From Leptospira_A sp046736045 (GTDB taxonomy: Bacteria; Spirochaetota; Leptospiria; Leptospirales; Leptospiraceae): a DNA stretch of 64,000 nt. The notes beneath the pieces are model-generated. The model saw only the letters and a program-made list of their open reading frames with translations. It was not told the DNA's origin and did not search any database. Both the position numbers and the translations under genes were made by a program. The first letter of the stretch is position 1. Every line of letters starts with the position of its first letter. Below are positions 52,095-60,056 of this stretch, in pieces. The DNA is taken from the NCBI RefSeq assembly GCF_046736045.1, contig NZ_CP177134.1, forward strand, positions 1,302,001-1,366,000, in the 5' to 3' direction.

Positions 52095-52612
52095 GAAATT
52101 TTATCAATACTCATTTCAGCTGTGAATACCTGATTTATATCCGGAAGCCGGAGGATCAGTGTGACCGCATTTTTTCTTTTTATGATCTCCATCGTTTTTC
52201 CCAGAAAAGGACCTTCCTTGATTTTTACCAGCTTGCCCGGTTGTAATGCTTCGTTTTTCATTACTTCCATTTGATCACCGTAATTTTCTACAAGACTCTT
52301 TAGTTCTTCCATCTTCTCGTCTTCGAGAACGGCAGGGACTCCTTTGGCGAAAACGAAATGATGGGCACCGGGAAGTTGAAGAACCGAAACCTTATCTTTC
52401 CAGAAGACTATATTTACAAAAATATAAGATTTGAGGCGGGGAGTTTCAATGATTTTGAAACGATCACTCCATTTTTTTCGCTCTTTGAGCAAAGGAAGAT
52501 AATGATCTATTTTGTATTTTTTAAATAAACGGGATAAGCTCTTTTCAGCACGTGGGTTTGTATAAAGTGCAAACCACTGTTTTTTAATATTGAGAGGATC
52601 ATTCTCGTGCAT
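52073..52612 (-). CDS. NusG-family paralogue (UpxY/RfaH-like antiterminator)
   Basis: This 179-residue protein has an N-terminal NGN domain (KKQWFALYTNPRAEKSLSRL, KIDHYLPLLKERKKWSDR, KSYIFVNI) and a C-terminal KOW-like region (LQPGKLVKIKEGPFLGKTM). It is not next to rplK or rplA, so it is probably a specialised NusG paralogue acting on selected operons, often surface polysaccharide ones. ATG 52612 begins the domain; longer frames add unlikely residues. It overlaps both neighbours (tonB-like and kdsD). Confidence 0.82.
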   Translation of the reverse strand: MHENDPLNIKKQWFALYTNPRAEKSLSRLFKKYKIDHYLPLLKERKKWSDRFKIIETPRLKSYIFVNIVFWKDKVSVLQLPGAHHFVFAKGVPAVLEDEKMEELKSLVENYGDQMEVMKNEALQPGKLVKIKEGPFLGKTMEIIKRKNAVTLILRLPDINQVFTAEMSIDKISWEEIDT

Positions 52613-53111
52613 GAATGCGAAACCGAATCGGAAGAGTAATTTCCTTCCCCTTTGAAGAATTAAATTTCCAATCTTTGACTTGATTGCGAAATTGTTGGTC
52701 AAAGACGCCATAGCGGCAGGGAACCAGCACACCCACCTTCTCAACCGACCCATTTTCTGCAACAGTTACTCGGAAACTACAGTCATCTTCGAGTCTTTGC
52801 TCCAAAGCAATTGCCGGATAACTGAGTGAATTCCGAAATCTGTCCATTTCTTCTTTAGGGTCAATCGTTCCTTCCGAATCGGCGTCGTAAGGATTTTGCC
52901 GGGACAGTGAACCTAATCCCTGGTTTGTTCGCAGACTTGGAACGTAAAGCCGAATCGTACTACCTTTTGTTAGGTGAATTTCTTCCGTCGACGGGTTTTG
53001 CCAAAAGTTTCCTAAAAAACAGATAAAAAGAATTCCATGCAAAGCCGCAGAAAAGATCCAAAAATAAAGGAAGTTTCCCTTTTTGAAAAATACAGTTTCC
53101 TCAACTGACAT
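52599..53111 (-). CDS. TonB-like energy transducer
   Basis: This 170-residue protein has one N-terminal membrane segment (FLYFWIFSAALHGILFICFLG), a short linker, and a TonB C-terminal-like domain (LEDDCSFRVTVAENGSVEKV, then QQFRNQVKDWKF, and LPIRFRI). TonB uses the proton gradient to drive outer-membrane receptors. The linker lacks the usual Pro-rich spacer. I use ATG 53111, with AGGA close before it. It leads the tonB-nusG-kdsD-aroD operon and diverges from aroC. Confidence 0.75.
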   Translation of the reverse strand: MSVEETVFFKKGNFLYFWIFSAALHGILFICFLGNFWQNPSTEEIHLTKGSTIRLYVPSLRTNQGLGSLSRQNPYDADSEGTIDPKEEMDRFRNSLSYPAIALEQRLEDDCSFRVTVAENGSVEKVGVLVPCRYGVFDQQFRNQVKDWKFNSSKGKEITLPIRFRIHARE

Positions 53112-53187
53112 AAGTCCTAAAAATCCATCCACTTGTAGAGGAAAAACTTTATGGATAGATTGCAAACCTCATTTTAAATGACAGCAT

Positions 53188-54324
53188 ATGCCTTCCACTT
53201 GGGGAAAGATTTTTAAAGTATCCACTTACGGAGAATCTCATGGTGTTTCTGTTGGAGTTGTTTTAGAGGGAGTGCCTGCGGGTCTTCCTTTTCCAGAAGA
53301 AGAGATTCAAAAAGATTTAACACGCAGAAGACCCGGTCAAAACGACCTGACAACTCCTCGCGATGAAGAAGATAGAGTCGTTGTAGAGTCGGGAGTCTTT
53401 CAGGGAAAAACAACCGGAAGCCCGATTTTATTAAAGGTTAATAATAAAAATACAATCGGTAGCGATTATGATGAAATGGCGCATGTCTTCCGACCGTCTC
53501 ACGCAGATTATACGTACTCGGAAAAGTACGGACATCGCGCTCATGTAGGCGGAGGACGATCTTCCGTTCGGGAAACCATCGGAAGAGTTGCTGCGGCAGG
53601 TCTTGCAAGGGTGATTCTTGAACGGGAACTCGGGATTCAAACGATTGCTTGGGTGGATTCGATCGGAGAAATCGATTCTAAGATTTCCGAATCAGAATAT
53701 CCTAATTCTCGTGATTTTGTGGATCGGTTTCCAACTCGTTGCCCGAAACAAACTGTGAATGATGAAATGGAAACTTTAATTCGTCAGTTAAGAGATGAAG
53801 GGGATTCAGTTGGCGGAGTGGTAAAGGCAGTTGTAAAAAATCTTCCACCGGGTCTTGGTGATCCGGTATATGATAAGTTGGATGCTGATTTGGCAAAAGC
53901 TTTATTGTCTATATCCGCTTGCAAGGGGTTTGAAGTCGGATCAGGCTTCAATGGAACCCGCCAAACGGGAAGTATCCATAACGATGAGTTTTATATAGAA
54001 GAAAAAACAGGAAAAGTTAAAACCAGAACCAATAATTCCGGTGGTATCCAAGGTGGAATCTCCAACGGAATGGATCTTGTTATACGCGCTGCTTTCAAAC
54101 CGACGTCTACGATCAAAAAAGAGCAAAAAACTGTAGACGATAAAAATAAAGAAACCATCCTACTGGCGAAAGGCAGACATGATCCTTGTGTGCTCCCCCG
54201 TGCAGTGCCCATCGTAGAAGCTGTCATCAATTTAGTGTTAGTGGATGCTTATTTTTATCAGCGTGCTCTTCAACCGAAATGGTTTTTGAAGTATGCCGAT
54301 TTAGATTCGATTCCAAATCAATAG
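53188..54324 (+). CDS. aroC: chorismate synthase
   Basis: This 378-residue enzyme makes chorismate from EPSP using reduced FMN. It has GKIFKVSTYGESHGVSVGVVLEGVPAG at the N-terminus, RRRPGQNDLTTPRDE, DYTYSEKYGHRAHVGGGRSSVRET, GFEVGSGFNGTR, and GRHDPCVLPRAVPIVEA in outline. The ATG is at 53188. It diverges from the tonB-like gene across a 76-base gap, and a response regulator follows after seven bases. Confidence 0.95.
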   Translation: MPSTWGKIFKVSTYGESHGVSVGVVLEGVPAGLPFPEEEIQKDLTRRRPGQNDLTTPRDEEDRVVVESGVFQGKTTGSPILLKVNNKNTIGSDYDEMAHVFRPSHADYTYSEKYGHRAHVGGGRSSVRETIGRVAAAGLARVILERELGIQTIAWVDSIGEIDSKISESEYPNSRDFVDRFPTRCPKQTVNDEMETLIRQLRDEGDSVGGVVKAVVKNLPPGLGDPVYDKLDADLAKALLSISACKGFEVGSGFNGTRQTGSIHNDEFYIEEKTGKVKTRTNNSGGIQGGISNGMDLVIRAAFKPTSTIKKEQKTVDDKNKETILLAKGRHDPCVLPRAVPIVEAVINLVLVDAYFYQRALQPKWFLKYADLDSIPNQ

Positions 54325-54331
54325 GGAAATT

Positions 54332-55066
54332 ATGAAGAAGGTCTATAAAGTTCTGCTTGCCGAAGATGATGATAGTTCCGCAAAACTACTTGTCCATACT
54401 TTGGAAAGATACAATTTTCAAGTGATTCACGTGAATGACGGTATGGCAGGATTGACTAAAATCCGTAACCAACCGTTCGATCTGGTGATCAGTGATATCA
54501 TGATGCCCTATCTGGATGGTCTTTCCTTTGTTGAAAAAGGCAAAGAATTTCTCAAAAATACTCCTGTTATTATGCTAACCTCCGTTGGGGAAAAAGACCA
54601 AATTGTAAGGGCAGCTCACAGCAGAGTGAGTGCTTATCTTTTGAAACCTGTTACCACTTCTTCTCTTATGGATAAAATCCAGTCGGTACTGATGCTCGGG
54701 CCCGAGATGATTGTTGATAAAAAGGAACACCCTCTAACAATCAAGGTAGTTGAGTTATCAATCTCCGAAATTCTGATCGAATTGACCGGAGTATCTTCCA
54801 AAAAAGGACCGGAAGAAATCTATGAAAAGTTTCATCATTACCTCGCAGGAAGAACTACTTTTACCAATTTGAGAATCAATATCAATTCGGACTTTTTTTA
54901 TGAAGGCAATGCCTTACAGCAGCTGGATGATTTGATCGGTAAGATTATAAAAAGCACAAACATTCGCACCAGTTCTACCTTCATCGACTCCGATTATTTT
55001 AAGGAAATCGTAATCGACCTTGCAAAATTCGCTTACTTACACTCGGCGAACATTATTTCAAAATGA
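54332..55066 (+). CDS. response regulator with an unassigned C-terminal domain
   Basis: This 244-residue protein has a receiver domain (YKVLLAEDDDSSAKLL, phospho-Asp in LVISDIMMPYLDG, Lys in AYLLKPVTTSS). An uncharacterised C-terminal domain of about 120 residues follows (ELSISEILIELTGV, then FTNLRININSDFFYEG). There is no DNA-binding motif that I recognise. It lies seven bases after aroC and 52 bases before nuoG, which has its own promoter. Its partner kinase is not in the window. Confidence 0.8.
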   Translation: MKKVYKVLLAEDDDSSAKLLVHTLERYNFQVIHVNDGMAGLTKIRNQPFDLVISDIMMPYLDGLSFVEKGKEFLKNTPVIMLTSVGEKDQIVRAAHSRVSAYLLKPVTTSSLMDKIQSVLMLGPEMIVDKKEHPLTIKVVELSISEILIELTGVSSKKGPEEIYEKFHHYLAGRTTFTNLRININSDFFYEGNALQQLDDLIGKIIKSTNIRTSSTFIDSDYFKEIVIDLAKFAYLHSANIISK

Positions 55067-55070
55067 AGGT

Positions 55071-55099
55071 TTGACAGAATAACAAAGCTCCGTTCTAAT
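55071..55099 (+). promoter_or_regulatory. sigma-70-type promoter of nuoG-nuoI
   Basis: A perfect TTGACA (55071-55076) and TCTAAT (55094-55099, five of six) are separated by 17 bases. Transcription would start near 55106, at the GAAGGGGG ribosome binding site, so the mRNA leader would be only about 12 bases. Prediction from consensus. Confidence 0.65.
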
Positions 55100-55118
55100 A
55101 TAGAAGGGGGCTCATTCT

Positions 55119-56567
55119 TTGGTAAAAATAAAGATCGATGGCGTCGAATTTGAAGTCGACGAGAAAAAAAACCTAATTGATGCCGCAAAAGATGTCGGCG
55201 TAGATATCCCTTATTTCTGTTATCATCCCGCTCTATCCGTAGTTGGTATGTGCCGTATGTGTTTGATCGAGATTGAAGGTGTCCCTCGTCTCCAAGCAGC
55301 TTGTAATACTCCCGTAAAAGAAAACATGGGAATCATCACAAAGTCGGATCGGGTGAAAGAAGCCCGTGCCGGCACGATGGAATTCCTTCTCGCCAATCAC
55401 CCGTTAGATTGTCCTGTCTGTGACAAGGCGGGAGAGTGCCGTTTGCAAGACAATGCATTTGGTTCCGGTACCGGCCATTCCCGTTTTGAATTTCATAAAC
55501 GAAATGTTCCTCAGGAAGAAATCGGAAGCAATCTGATCATCAATCACAATCGTTGTATCGTATGTTACCGATGTGTTCGTTTTGAAGAAGAGAAAGTCGG
55601 AGAGTCTAACTTGGGTTTGTTTGAAAGGGGAAATCATTCCCTCATCGGCCTTGCCAATAATGAACCGATCAACCACAATTACCAAGGTGCTCTTGCAGAC
55701 ATTTGTCCCGTAGGCGCGTTACTCAATAATAAGACTTTATTCAAGTCCAGAGTATGGTGGTACAAATCACATTCTTCCGTTTGTCACGGATGTTCTACGG
55801 GTTGCAATGTAACAACAAACGTAAGAGACAACAAAATGTACCGTTATATGGTGAAAGAAGATCATGAAAAAAACATGTTCTTTCTCTGCGATAAAGGTCG
55901 CTTTGATTTGGATTGGATGAATGAGAACAGATTATTTTCCTATATGGAAAACGGAACTCCTTCCACATCGGTCAGTGTGATTCCGAAGATTGTAAATGCT
56001 TTACGTTCAACGAACGGGATTGCTGTGATCGGTGGAGCGCATGAGTCCAATGAAAATCTCGTACGTATCAAATCCGCTTTAACCGAACTTGCAAAAGAAT
56101 TGAGCAAACCGATTCATTTTGAAGTGAGGGTGACTGATCCTCAGTACAAAGAAACCGAACAAGTTGATTTTTTATTAACCAAGGACTATCATCCGAATAC
56201 CAGAGGGGCTTTGGATTTGGGAATTTCCGCACCTCAGGGACTGACCGGAATTATTTCGGAAATTTTATCAGGTTCCATCGATTTGGTTTTCGTTTTGAAA
56301 GAAGAAATTCCATCGTCTATTGTGGGTAAGGCGACGATTGTTCAAATGGATACGAACATTACTTCTTCCGTAAAAGCTGCAAACTTTGCCGCTCCGGTTA
56401 AAATTTTCGCAGACGAAGCAGGTAGTTTCACAAATAAAAACGGTTTGAAACAGAACTTCGAAAAATCTACTGAACCACCGAAAGGACTATTATCTTCTGC
56501 GGAATTTTTTGAAAGAATCTTGTCTGAGATTCGCACAAAAGAGGAGGCACTCCTTGGCAACCGTTAA
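55119..56567 (+). CDS. nuoG: NADH-quinone oxidoreductase subunit G-like Fe-S protein
   Basis: This 482-residue protein has the NuoG N-terminal arrangement: a [2Fe-2S] domain (FCYHPALSVVGMCRMC, then Cys in AACNTP), the N3-type motif HPLDCPVCDKAGEC, two-cluster region CIVCYRCVRFEE with CPVGAL, and an N7-type site (CHGCSTGCN and later FFLCDKGRF). The C-terminal molybdopterin-like domain is much shorter than in typical NuoG (about 700-900 residues). The start is TTG at 55119, eight bases after the GGGGG ribosome binding site. nuoI overlaps its end. Confidence 0.85.
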   Translation: MVKIKIDGVEFEVDEKKNLIDAAKDVGVDIPYFCYHPALSVVGMCRMCLIEIEGVPRLQAACNTPVKENMGIITKSDRVKEARAGTMEFLLANHPLDCPVCDKAGECRLQDNAFGSGTGHSRFEFHKRNVPQEEIGSNLIINHNRCIVCYRCVRFEEEKVGESNLGLFERGNHSLIGLANNEPINHNYQGALADICPVGALLNNKTLFKSRVWWYKSHSSVCHGCSTGCNVTTNVRDNKMYRYMVKEDHEKNMFFLCDKGRFDLDWMNENRLFSYMENGTPSTSVSVIPKIVNALRSTNGIAVIGGAHESNENLVRIKSALTELAKELSKPIHFEVRVTDPQYKETEQVDFLLTKDYHPNTRGALDLGISAPQGLTGIISEILSGSIDLVFVLKEEIPSSIVGKATIVQMDTNITSSVKAANFAAPVKIFADEAGSFTNKNGLKQNFEKSTEPPKGLLSSAEFFERILSEIRTKEEALLGNR

Positions 56568-57081
56568 TGTAGTCAACGTTGCAAAACGTCATAAATTTTC
56601 CTGGTATGAACAGTTTTACTTTTGGTCGATTGGAAAAGGTCTGTGGATCACTCTTAAACATTTTGTGAAAGTGGCCTTTTTCAACCAACAAAGGACAATT
56701 GAATACCCTGAGAAAAAAAGACAGTATTCATCCCGCTTTCGGGGAATGCATTCCATGAAGCGGGATGAACAAGGTCGGGAAAGATGTACTGCTTGTTTTT
56801 GTTGTATGTGGATTTGTCCGGCCAATGCGATTTTAATCCAAGCCGCTGAAGTTCCTGCTGATAGACAACACCTTCATCCGGAAGACAAATATGCACAAAA
56901 GTTTGAGATTGATCTGCTTCGTTGCATCTTCTGCGGGTTATGTGAAGAAGCATGTCCCAAAGGTGCGATCTATCTGGATGGAACCGGCGAAATGGCTGCT
57001 GATAACCGTGAAGATCTCTTTTTGACAAAAGAGAGAATGATGGAAAAAGTAGGCGGGCCGATTCTCGGTCAAAGAAATTAA
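56554..57081 (+). CDS. nuoI: NADH-quinone oxidoreductase subunit I
   Basis: This 175-residue protein carries two [4Fe-4S] clusters of complex I. The motifs are CTACFCCMWICP (one Cys more than the usual CxxCxxCxxxCP) and CIFCGLCEEACP. The N-terminus (FYFWSIGKGLWITLKHF) and the YPEKKRQYSSRFRGMH region are as in NuoI. I place the start at TTG 56554, with GAGGAGG six bases before it; this overlaps the nuoG end by 14 bases. Other complex I genes are not in the window. Confidence 0.9.
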   Translation: MATVNVVNVAKRHKFSWYEQFYFWSIGKGLWITLKHFVKVAFFNQQRTIEYPEKKRQYSSRFRGMHSMKRDEQGRERCTACFCCMWICPANAILIQAAEVPADRQHLHPEDKYAQKFEIDLLRCIFCGLCEEACPKGAIYLDGTGEMAADNREDLFLTKERMMEKVGGPILGQRN

Positions 57082-57100
57082 ACACGTTTCGAAAATCAGA

Positions 57101-58144
57101 TTGGTATTGGGAAAAACGGGATTGTCCAAAAAGGAAATTTATTTTTTTTCAATACTCTTTCTAACGATTTGTTCCGCTTGTTTTTTTCTTCCGAAAAATC
57201 TTTATGCGGAAGGAACCACGATTGTGGAGGATGAAGATGATGAAAAACGTCTTCTGGAAAATCACGCTGTTGAAAAACTTCGATTCGGTTTAGCCAATCA
57301 CATTCATTATTATAAAATCAAAAAAACTAAAAATACCGTCGTAGAACAAAGGTCAGGTCGTAAACGTTTGTATGATCATAATTTGTTATTACGTGCACTT
57401 TTTCGCGACAAATTGATTCATAAAAAATACGGATCTCTCGGGGATTTGTTTGAAGGAGCGACATTTATAGATTTTGGAAGTGCGATTCTTTATGAAGAAG
57501 GTGCCGTGACTGTCCGGGATCTTTATGAAGACAAGCTGCTCCAGGACCATTTGAGCAAAATCGTAGCAACCGATATCAATGATACGGAATACGATCACAC
57601 CCGTTATATAGAAATCCATATCAAGGAAAGGGAACCTTTTCCATTTGCATTTAATGAAATTCCCGTTCTGATTGATGACCCCGAATACATTCGGGTGTTA
57701 ACCAAAATTTATGCGAAAAACGAATTTAGCCCGATTATCTTTCGCTCTACAAACTCAGGCCCTGATCTTTTCTATACGGTAGAGGAAATGAAAGATCATT
57801 TTCTTTCAATACTCTCTGCAAATCCCAATCGGAATATTCTCTACTTTTTCAATCGTTTCATTTTCTTCCGATCAGCTTGCGCCACTCAATTTCAATTGAT
57901 CGGAACCATTGATGAAAGGATCGGTGTGAATCATAGCTTCAGTGCTTGGCGTTATATCGACTGGAATAAGCGGAGTTTGGAAGAAGCGTTTCATCCGAAT
58001 TTACGATACATTCGACTCGTGGACGAATCCAGGCTGTCCATCGCGGATCGCTTGGACGCTTCCCTTCTGAACCAAAGTTGTTTTCTTTCCAAAACTTTGC
58101 GTTTTTATGGGAACAAAATTAAGAAATCTATTACAAAATCATGA
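57101..58144 (+). CDS. hypothetical exported protein
   Basis: This 347-residue protein has a signal or anchor segment (IYFFSILFLTICSACFFLP) and then an acidic stretch. A large alpha/beta region follows with FIDFGSAILYEEG and ATDINDTEYD, which loosely resemble the first two strands of a SAM-binding fold; this is only a resemblance. The end is His/Arg/Tyr-rich. TTG starts at 57101 and 57122 are both possible, and no good ribosome binding site is visible. It follows nuoI by 19 bases. I do not recognise the family. Confidence 0.55.
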   Translation: MVLGKTGLSKKEIYFFSILFLTICSACFFLPKNLYAEGTTIVEDEDDEKRLLENHAVEKLRFGLANHIHYYKIKKTKNTVVEQRSGRKRLYDHNLLLRALFRDKLIHKKYGSLGDLFEGATFIDFGSAILYEEGAVTVRDLYEDKLLQDHLSKIVATDINDTEYDHTRYIEIHIKEREPFPFAFNEIPVLIDDPEYIRVLTKIYAKNEFSPIIFRSTNSGPDLFYTVEEMKDHFLSILSANPNRNILYFFNRFIFFRSACATQFQLIGTIDERIGVNHSFSAWRYIDWNKRSLEEAFHPNLRYIRLVDESRLSIADRLDASLLNQSCFLSKTLRFYGNKIKKSITKS

Positions 58145-58212
58145 TTTTTTGTATTCAATAGAACCGAACTCTGTACGTTTTTACTAAGTCCATCCCAGAG
58201 AGAGGTAAACGA

Positions 58213-59430
58213 ATGGGTAACGCCTATATTGTCGATGCAGTCAGAACTCCTAGAGGAAAAGGGAAAAAAAGAGGAACATTAGCTAGTGTTCATCCCCAAG
58301 AACTTTCTGCTGCTACTTTGAAAGCCATTCAAGAAAGAAATGGTATTGATCCTAAAACTGTTGAAGAAGTTGTAATGGGATGTGTGTCCCAAGTGGCTGA
58401 CCAAGCTGCATGTATCGCTCGTTATGCGGTAATGGCTGCACATTGGCCGAAAGAAGTTCCAGGTTATACTGTAAATCGTTTCTGCGGTTCAGGATTGCAA
58501 GCTGTGAATAACATTGCCAACCACGTTGCTTCCGGAGCGATGGAACTTGGTGTTGGTGGTGGTATCGAGTCGATGAGTCGCGTAAAAATGGGCGATGATA
58601 TGCTTGGCCGTGATTTTAACGTTGGAAATGATAAGATTGCACAACACTACAATCTGGTTCCGCAAGGAATTTCAGCCGATTTGATTGCTACAAAATATGA
58701 TATTTCCAGAGAAGAAGCGGATCGTTTTGCCGAGTCTTCCCAAATTAAAGCTCATAATGCAATTCAAAATGGTTATTTTAAAAAATCAATCGTTCCGATC
58801 AAATTGGATGATGGAACTATCATTACTGAAGAAGAAAATCCGCGTATTGAATCAAACTATGCATTTCTTTCCGGCTTAGGTGCTGTATTTAAAACAATCG
58901 GTGAACAAGAGTTAGATGCGATTGCACTTCGTTCTTATCCTGAAATCAAAAAAATCAATCACATTCACACTCTTGGAAACTCTTCAGGAATCGTGGATGG
59001 AGCTGCTTCCCTTTTGATCGCGAATGATGACGGATTGAAAAAATACGGTTTAAAACCTAGAGCAAAAATTCTAGCGACTGTAGCTACCGGTGAAGATCCT
59101 ACGATCATGTTGACAGGACCTGTTTCTGCTTCTCAAAAAGCATTGAAGATGGCAGGACTTTCCGTAAAAGATATCGACCTTTGGGAAATCAATGAAGCTT
59201 TCGCTTCTGTAGTTCTTTATGCTAAAAAAACATTGGGAATTGATGAAGCAAAGATCAATGTGAACGGTGGGGCAATGGCACTTGGTCATCCGCTCGGAGC
59301 GACCGGTGCAATCCTGGCAGGAACTGTTTTGGATGAACTTGAAAGAAGAGATCTTAAATACGGTTTGATCACTCTTTGTATTGGTGGCGGTATGGGAATC
59401 GCTACAATCATCGAAAGATTAAAAAATTAA
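58213..59430 (+). CDS. thiolase (acetyl-CoA acetyltransferase family)
   Basis: This 405-residue enzyme joins or cleaves beta-ketoacyl-CoA. It has AYIVDAVRTPRGKGKKRG, the acyl-accepting Cys in NRFCGSGLQAVN, the His in GGAMALGHPLGATGA, and the second Cys in LCIGGGMGIA. An AGAGAGG ribosome binding site precedes ATG 58213. A strong hairpin follows its stop. The next gene is a DUF35 protein, a frequent thiolase partner. Whether it works in beta-oxidation or in synthesis cannot be decided. Confidence 0.92.
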   Translation: MGNAYIVDAVRTPRGKGKKRGTLASVHPQELSAATLKAIQERNGIDPKTVEEVVMGCVSQVADQAACIARYAVMAAHWPKEVPGYTVNRFCGSGLQAVNNIANHVASGAMELGVGGGIESMSRVKMGDDMLGRDFNVGNDKIAQHYNLVPQGISADLIATKYDISREEADRFAESSQIKAHNAIQNGYFKKSIVPIKLDDGTIITEEENPRIESNYAFLSGLGAVFKTIGEQELDAIALRSYPEIKKINHIHTLGNSSGIVDGAASLLIANDDGLKKYGLKPRAKILATVATGEDPTIMLTGPVSASQKALKMAGLSVKDIDLWEINEAFASVVLYAKKTLGIDEAKINVNGGAMALGHPLGATGAILAGTVLDELERRDLKYGLITLCIGGGMGIATIIERLKN

Positions 59431-59438
59431 TTACTATC

Positions 59439-59469
59439 AATCCAGGTTGGCTATTCGCTAACCTGGATT
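59439..59469 (+). terminator. hairpin after the thiolase gene
   Basis: AATCCAGGTTGGC and GCTAACCTGGATT form a 13-pair stem (one G-U pair) around TATTC, nine bases after the stop. Only a short, broken T-rich stretch follows, so it may terminate partially or stabilise the mRNA ahead of the DUF35 gene. Confidence 0.65.
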
Positions 59470-59497
59470 ATACCTCTTTAAAATCAATGGATCAACA

Positions 59498-59842
59498 ATG
59501 ACAATAGCTTCCGGACTAGAAGGAATTCAATGCAAAGACTGCGGATTTCGGGTGATCGAATCATCTATATCTTGCCCAAGTTGCGGTAGCGATAAAATCC
59601 AACCCATCCTTCTCAAGGAAACCGGTTCCATTTATACATTTACAATCGTTCATATAGGTTTCGGTCATATGGCAGAGCGGGCGCCTTATGTTCTTGCTAT
59701 CATTAAGACAGATGACGATTTAAAACTTACAACCGTTTTGGAAGATCTTACTGACTTTGATTCCGTTTCCATCGGTAAAAAGGTAAGATACAAAAGAACT
59801 GATGAAAAAATAGGTCCTATCTTTCAATTGATGGAAAATTAA
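59498..59842 (+). CDS. DUF35 Zn-ribbon/OB-fold protein
   Basis: This 114-residue protein has an N-terminal zinc ribbon (CKDCGFR and CPSCGSDK) and an OB-fold (GSIYTFTIVHIGFGHM, PYVLAIIKTDDDLKLTTVL). DUF35 proteins bind thiolases and acyl-CoA enzymes and channel substrates between them. It lies 67 bases after the thiolase, separated by a strong hairpin. A terminator follows at 59864. Confidence 0.88.
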   Translation: MTIASGLEGIQCKDCGFRVIESSISCPSCGSDKIQPILLKETGSIYTFTIVHIGFGHMAERAPYVLAIIKTDDDLKLTTVLEDLTDFDSVSIGKKVRYKRTDEKIGPIFQLMEN

Positions 59843-59863
59843 TCGCATTCGTCGATGTTAGTT

Positions 59864-59898
59864 GAACGAAAAATGAAATCTCCATTTCGTTCTTTTTC
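59864..59898 (+). terminator. intrinsic terminator of the DUF35 gene
   Basis: GAACGA..AATG pairs with CATTTCGTTC as a ten-pair stem with a small bulge, followed by TTTTT. The region from 59899 to 60056 holds AT-rich sequence upstream of the next gene; no clear promoter is visible. Confidence 0.8.
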
Positions 59899-60056
59899 TA
59901 AAATCCGAATATAACCTCATATTTTTTCCTTTCACTGCCAGAAAATTTTCCCACCTTTGTTATATAGAGTAAGTAAGTTAATCAATAATTTACTACATCC
60001 TTTCTATGATTGTAGTTACTTGGATATATAGACTATTATGTCGCGTTAAAGGGAGA

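Noticed and set aside
57101..58144. A SAM-dependent methyltransferase, from FIDFGSA and ATDIND.
   Set aside because: The glycine-rich loop is not the usual pattern, a membrane segment or signal precedes it, and no other methyltransferase motif was found.
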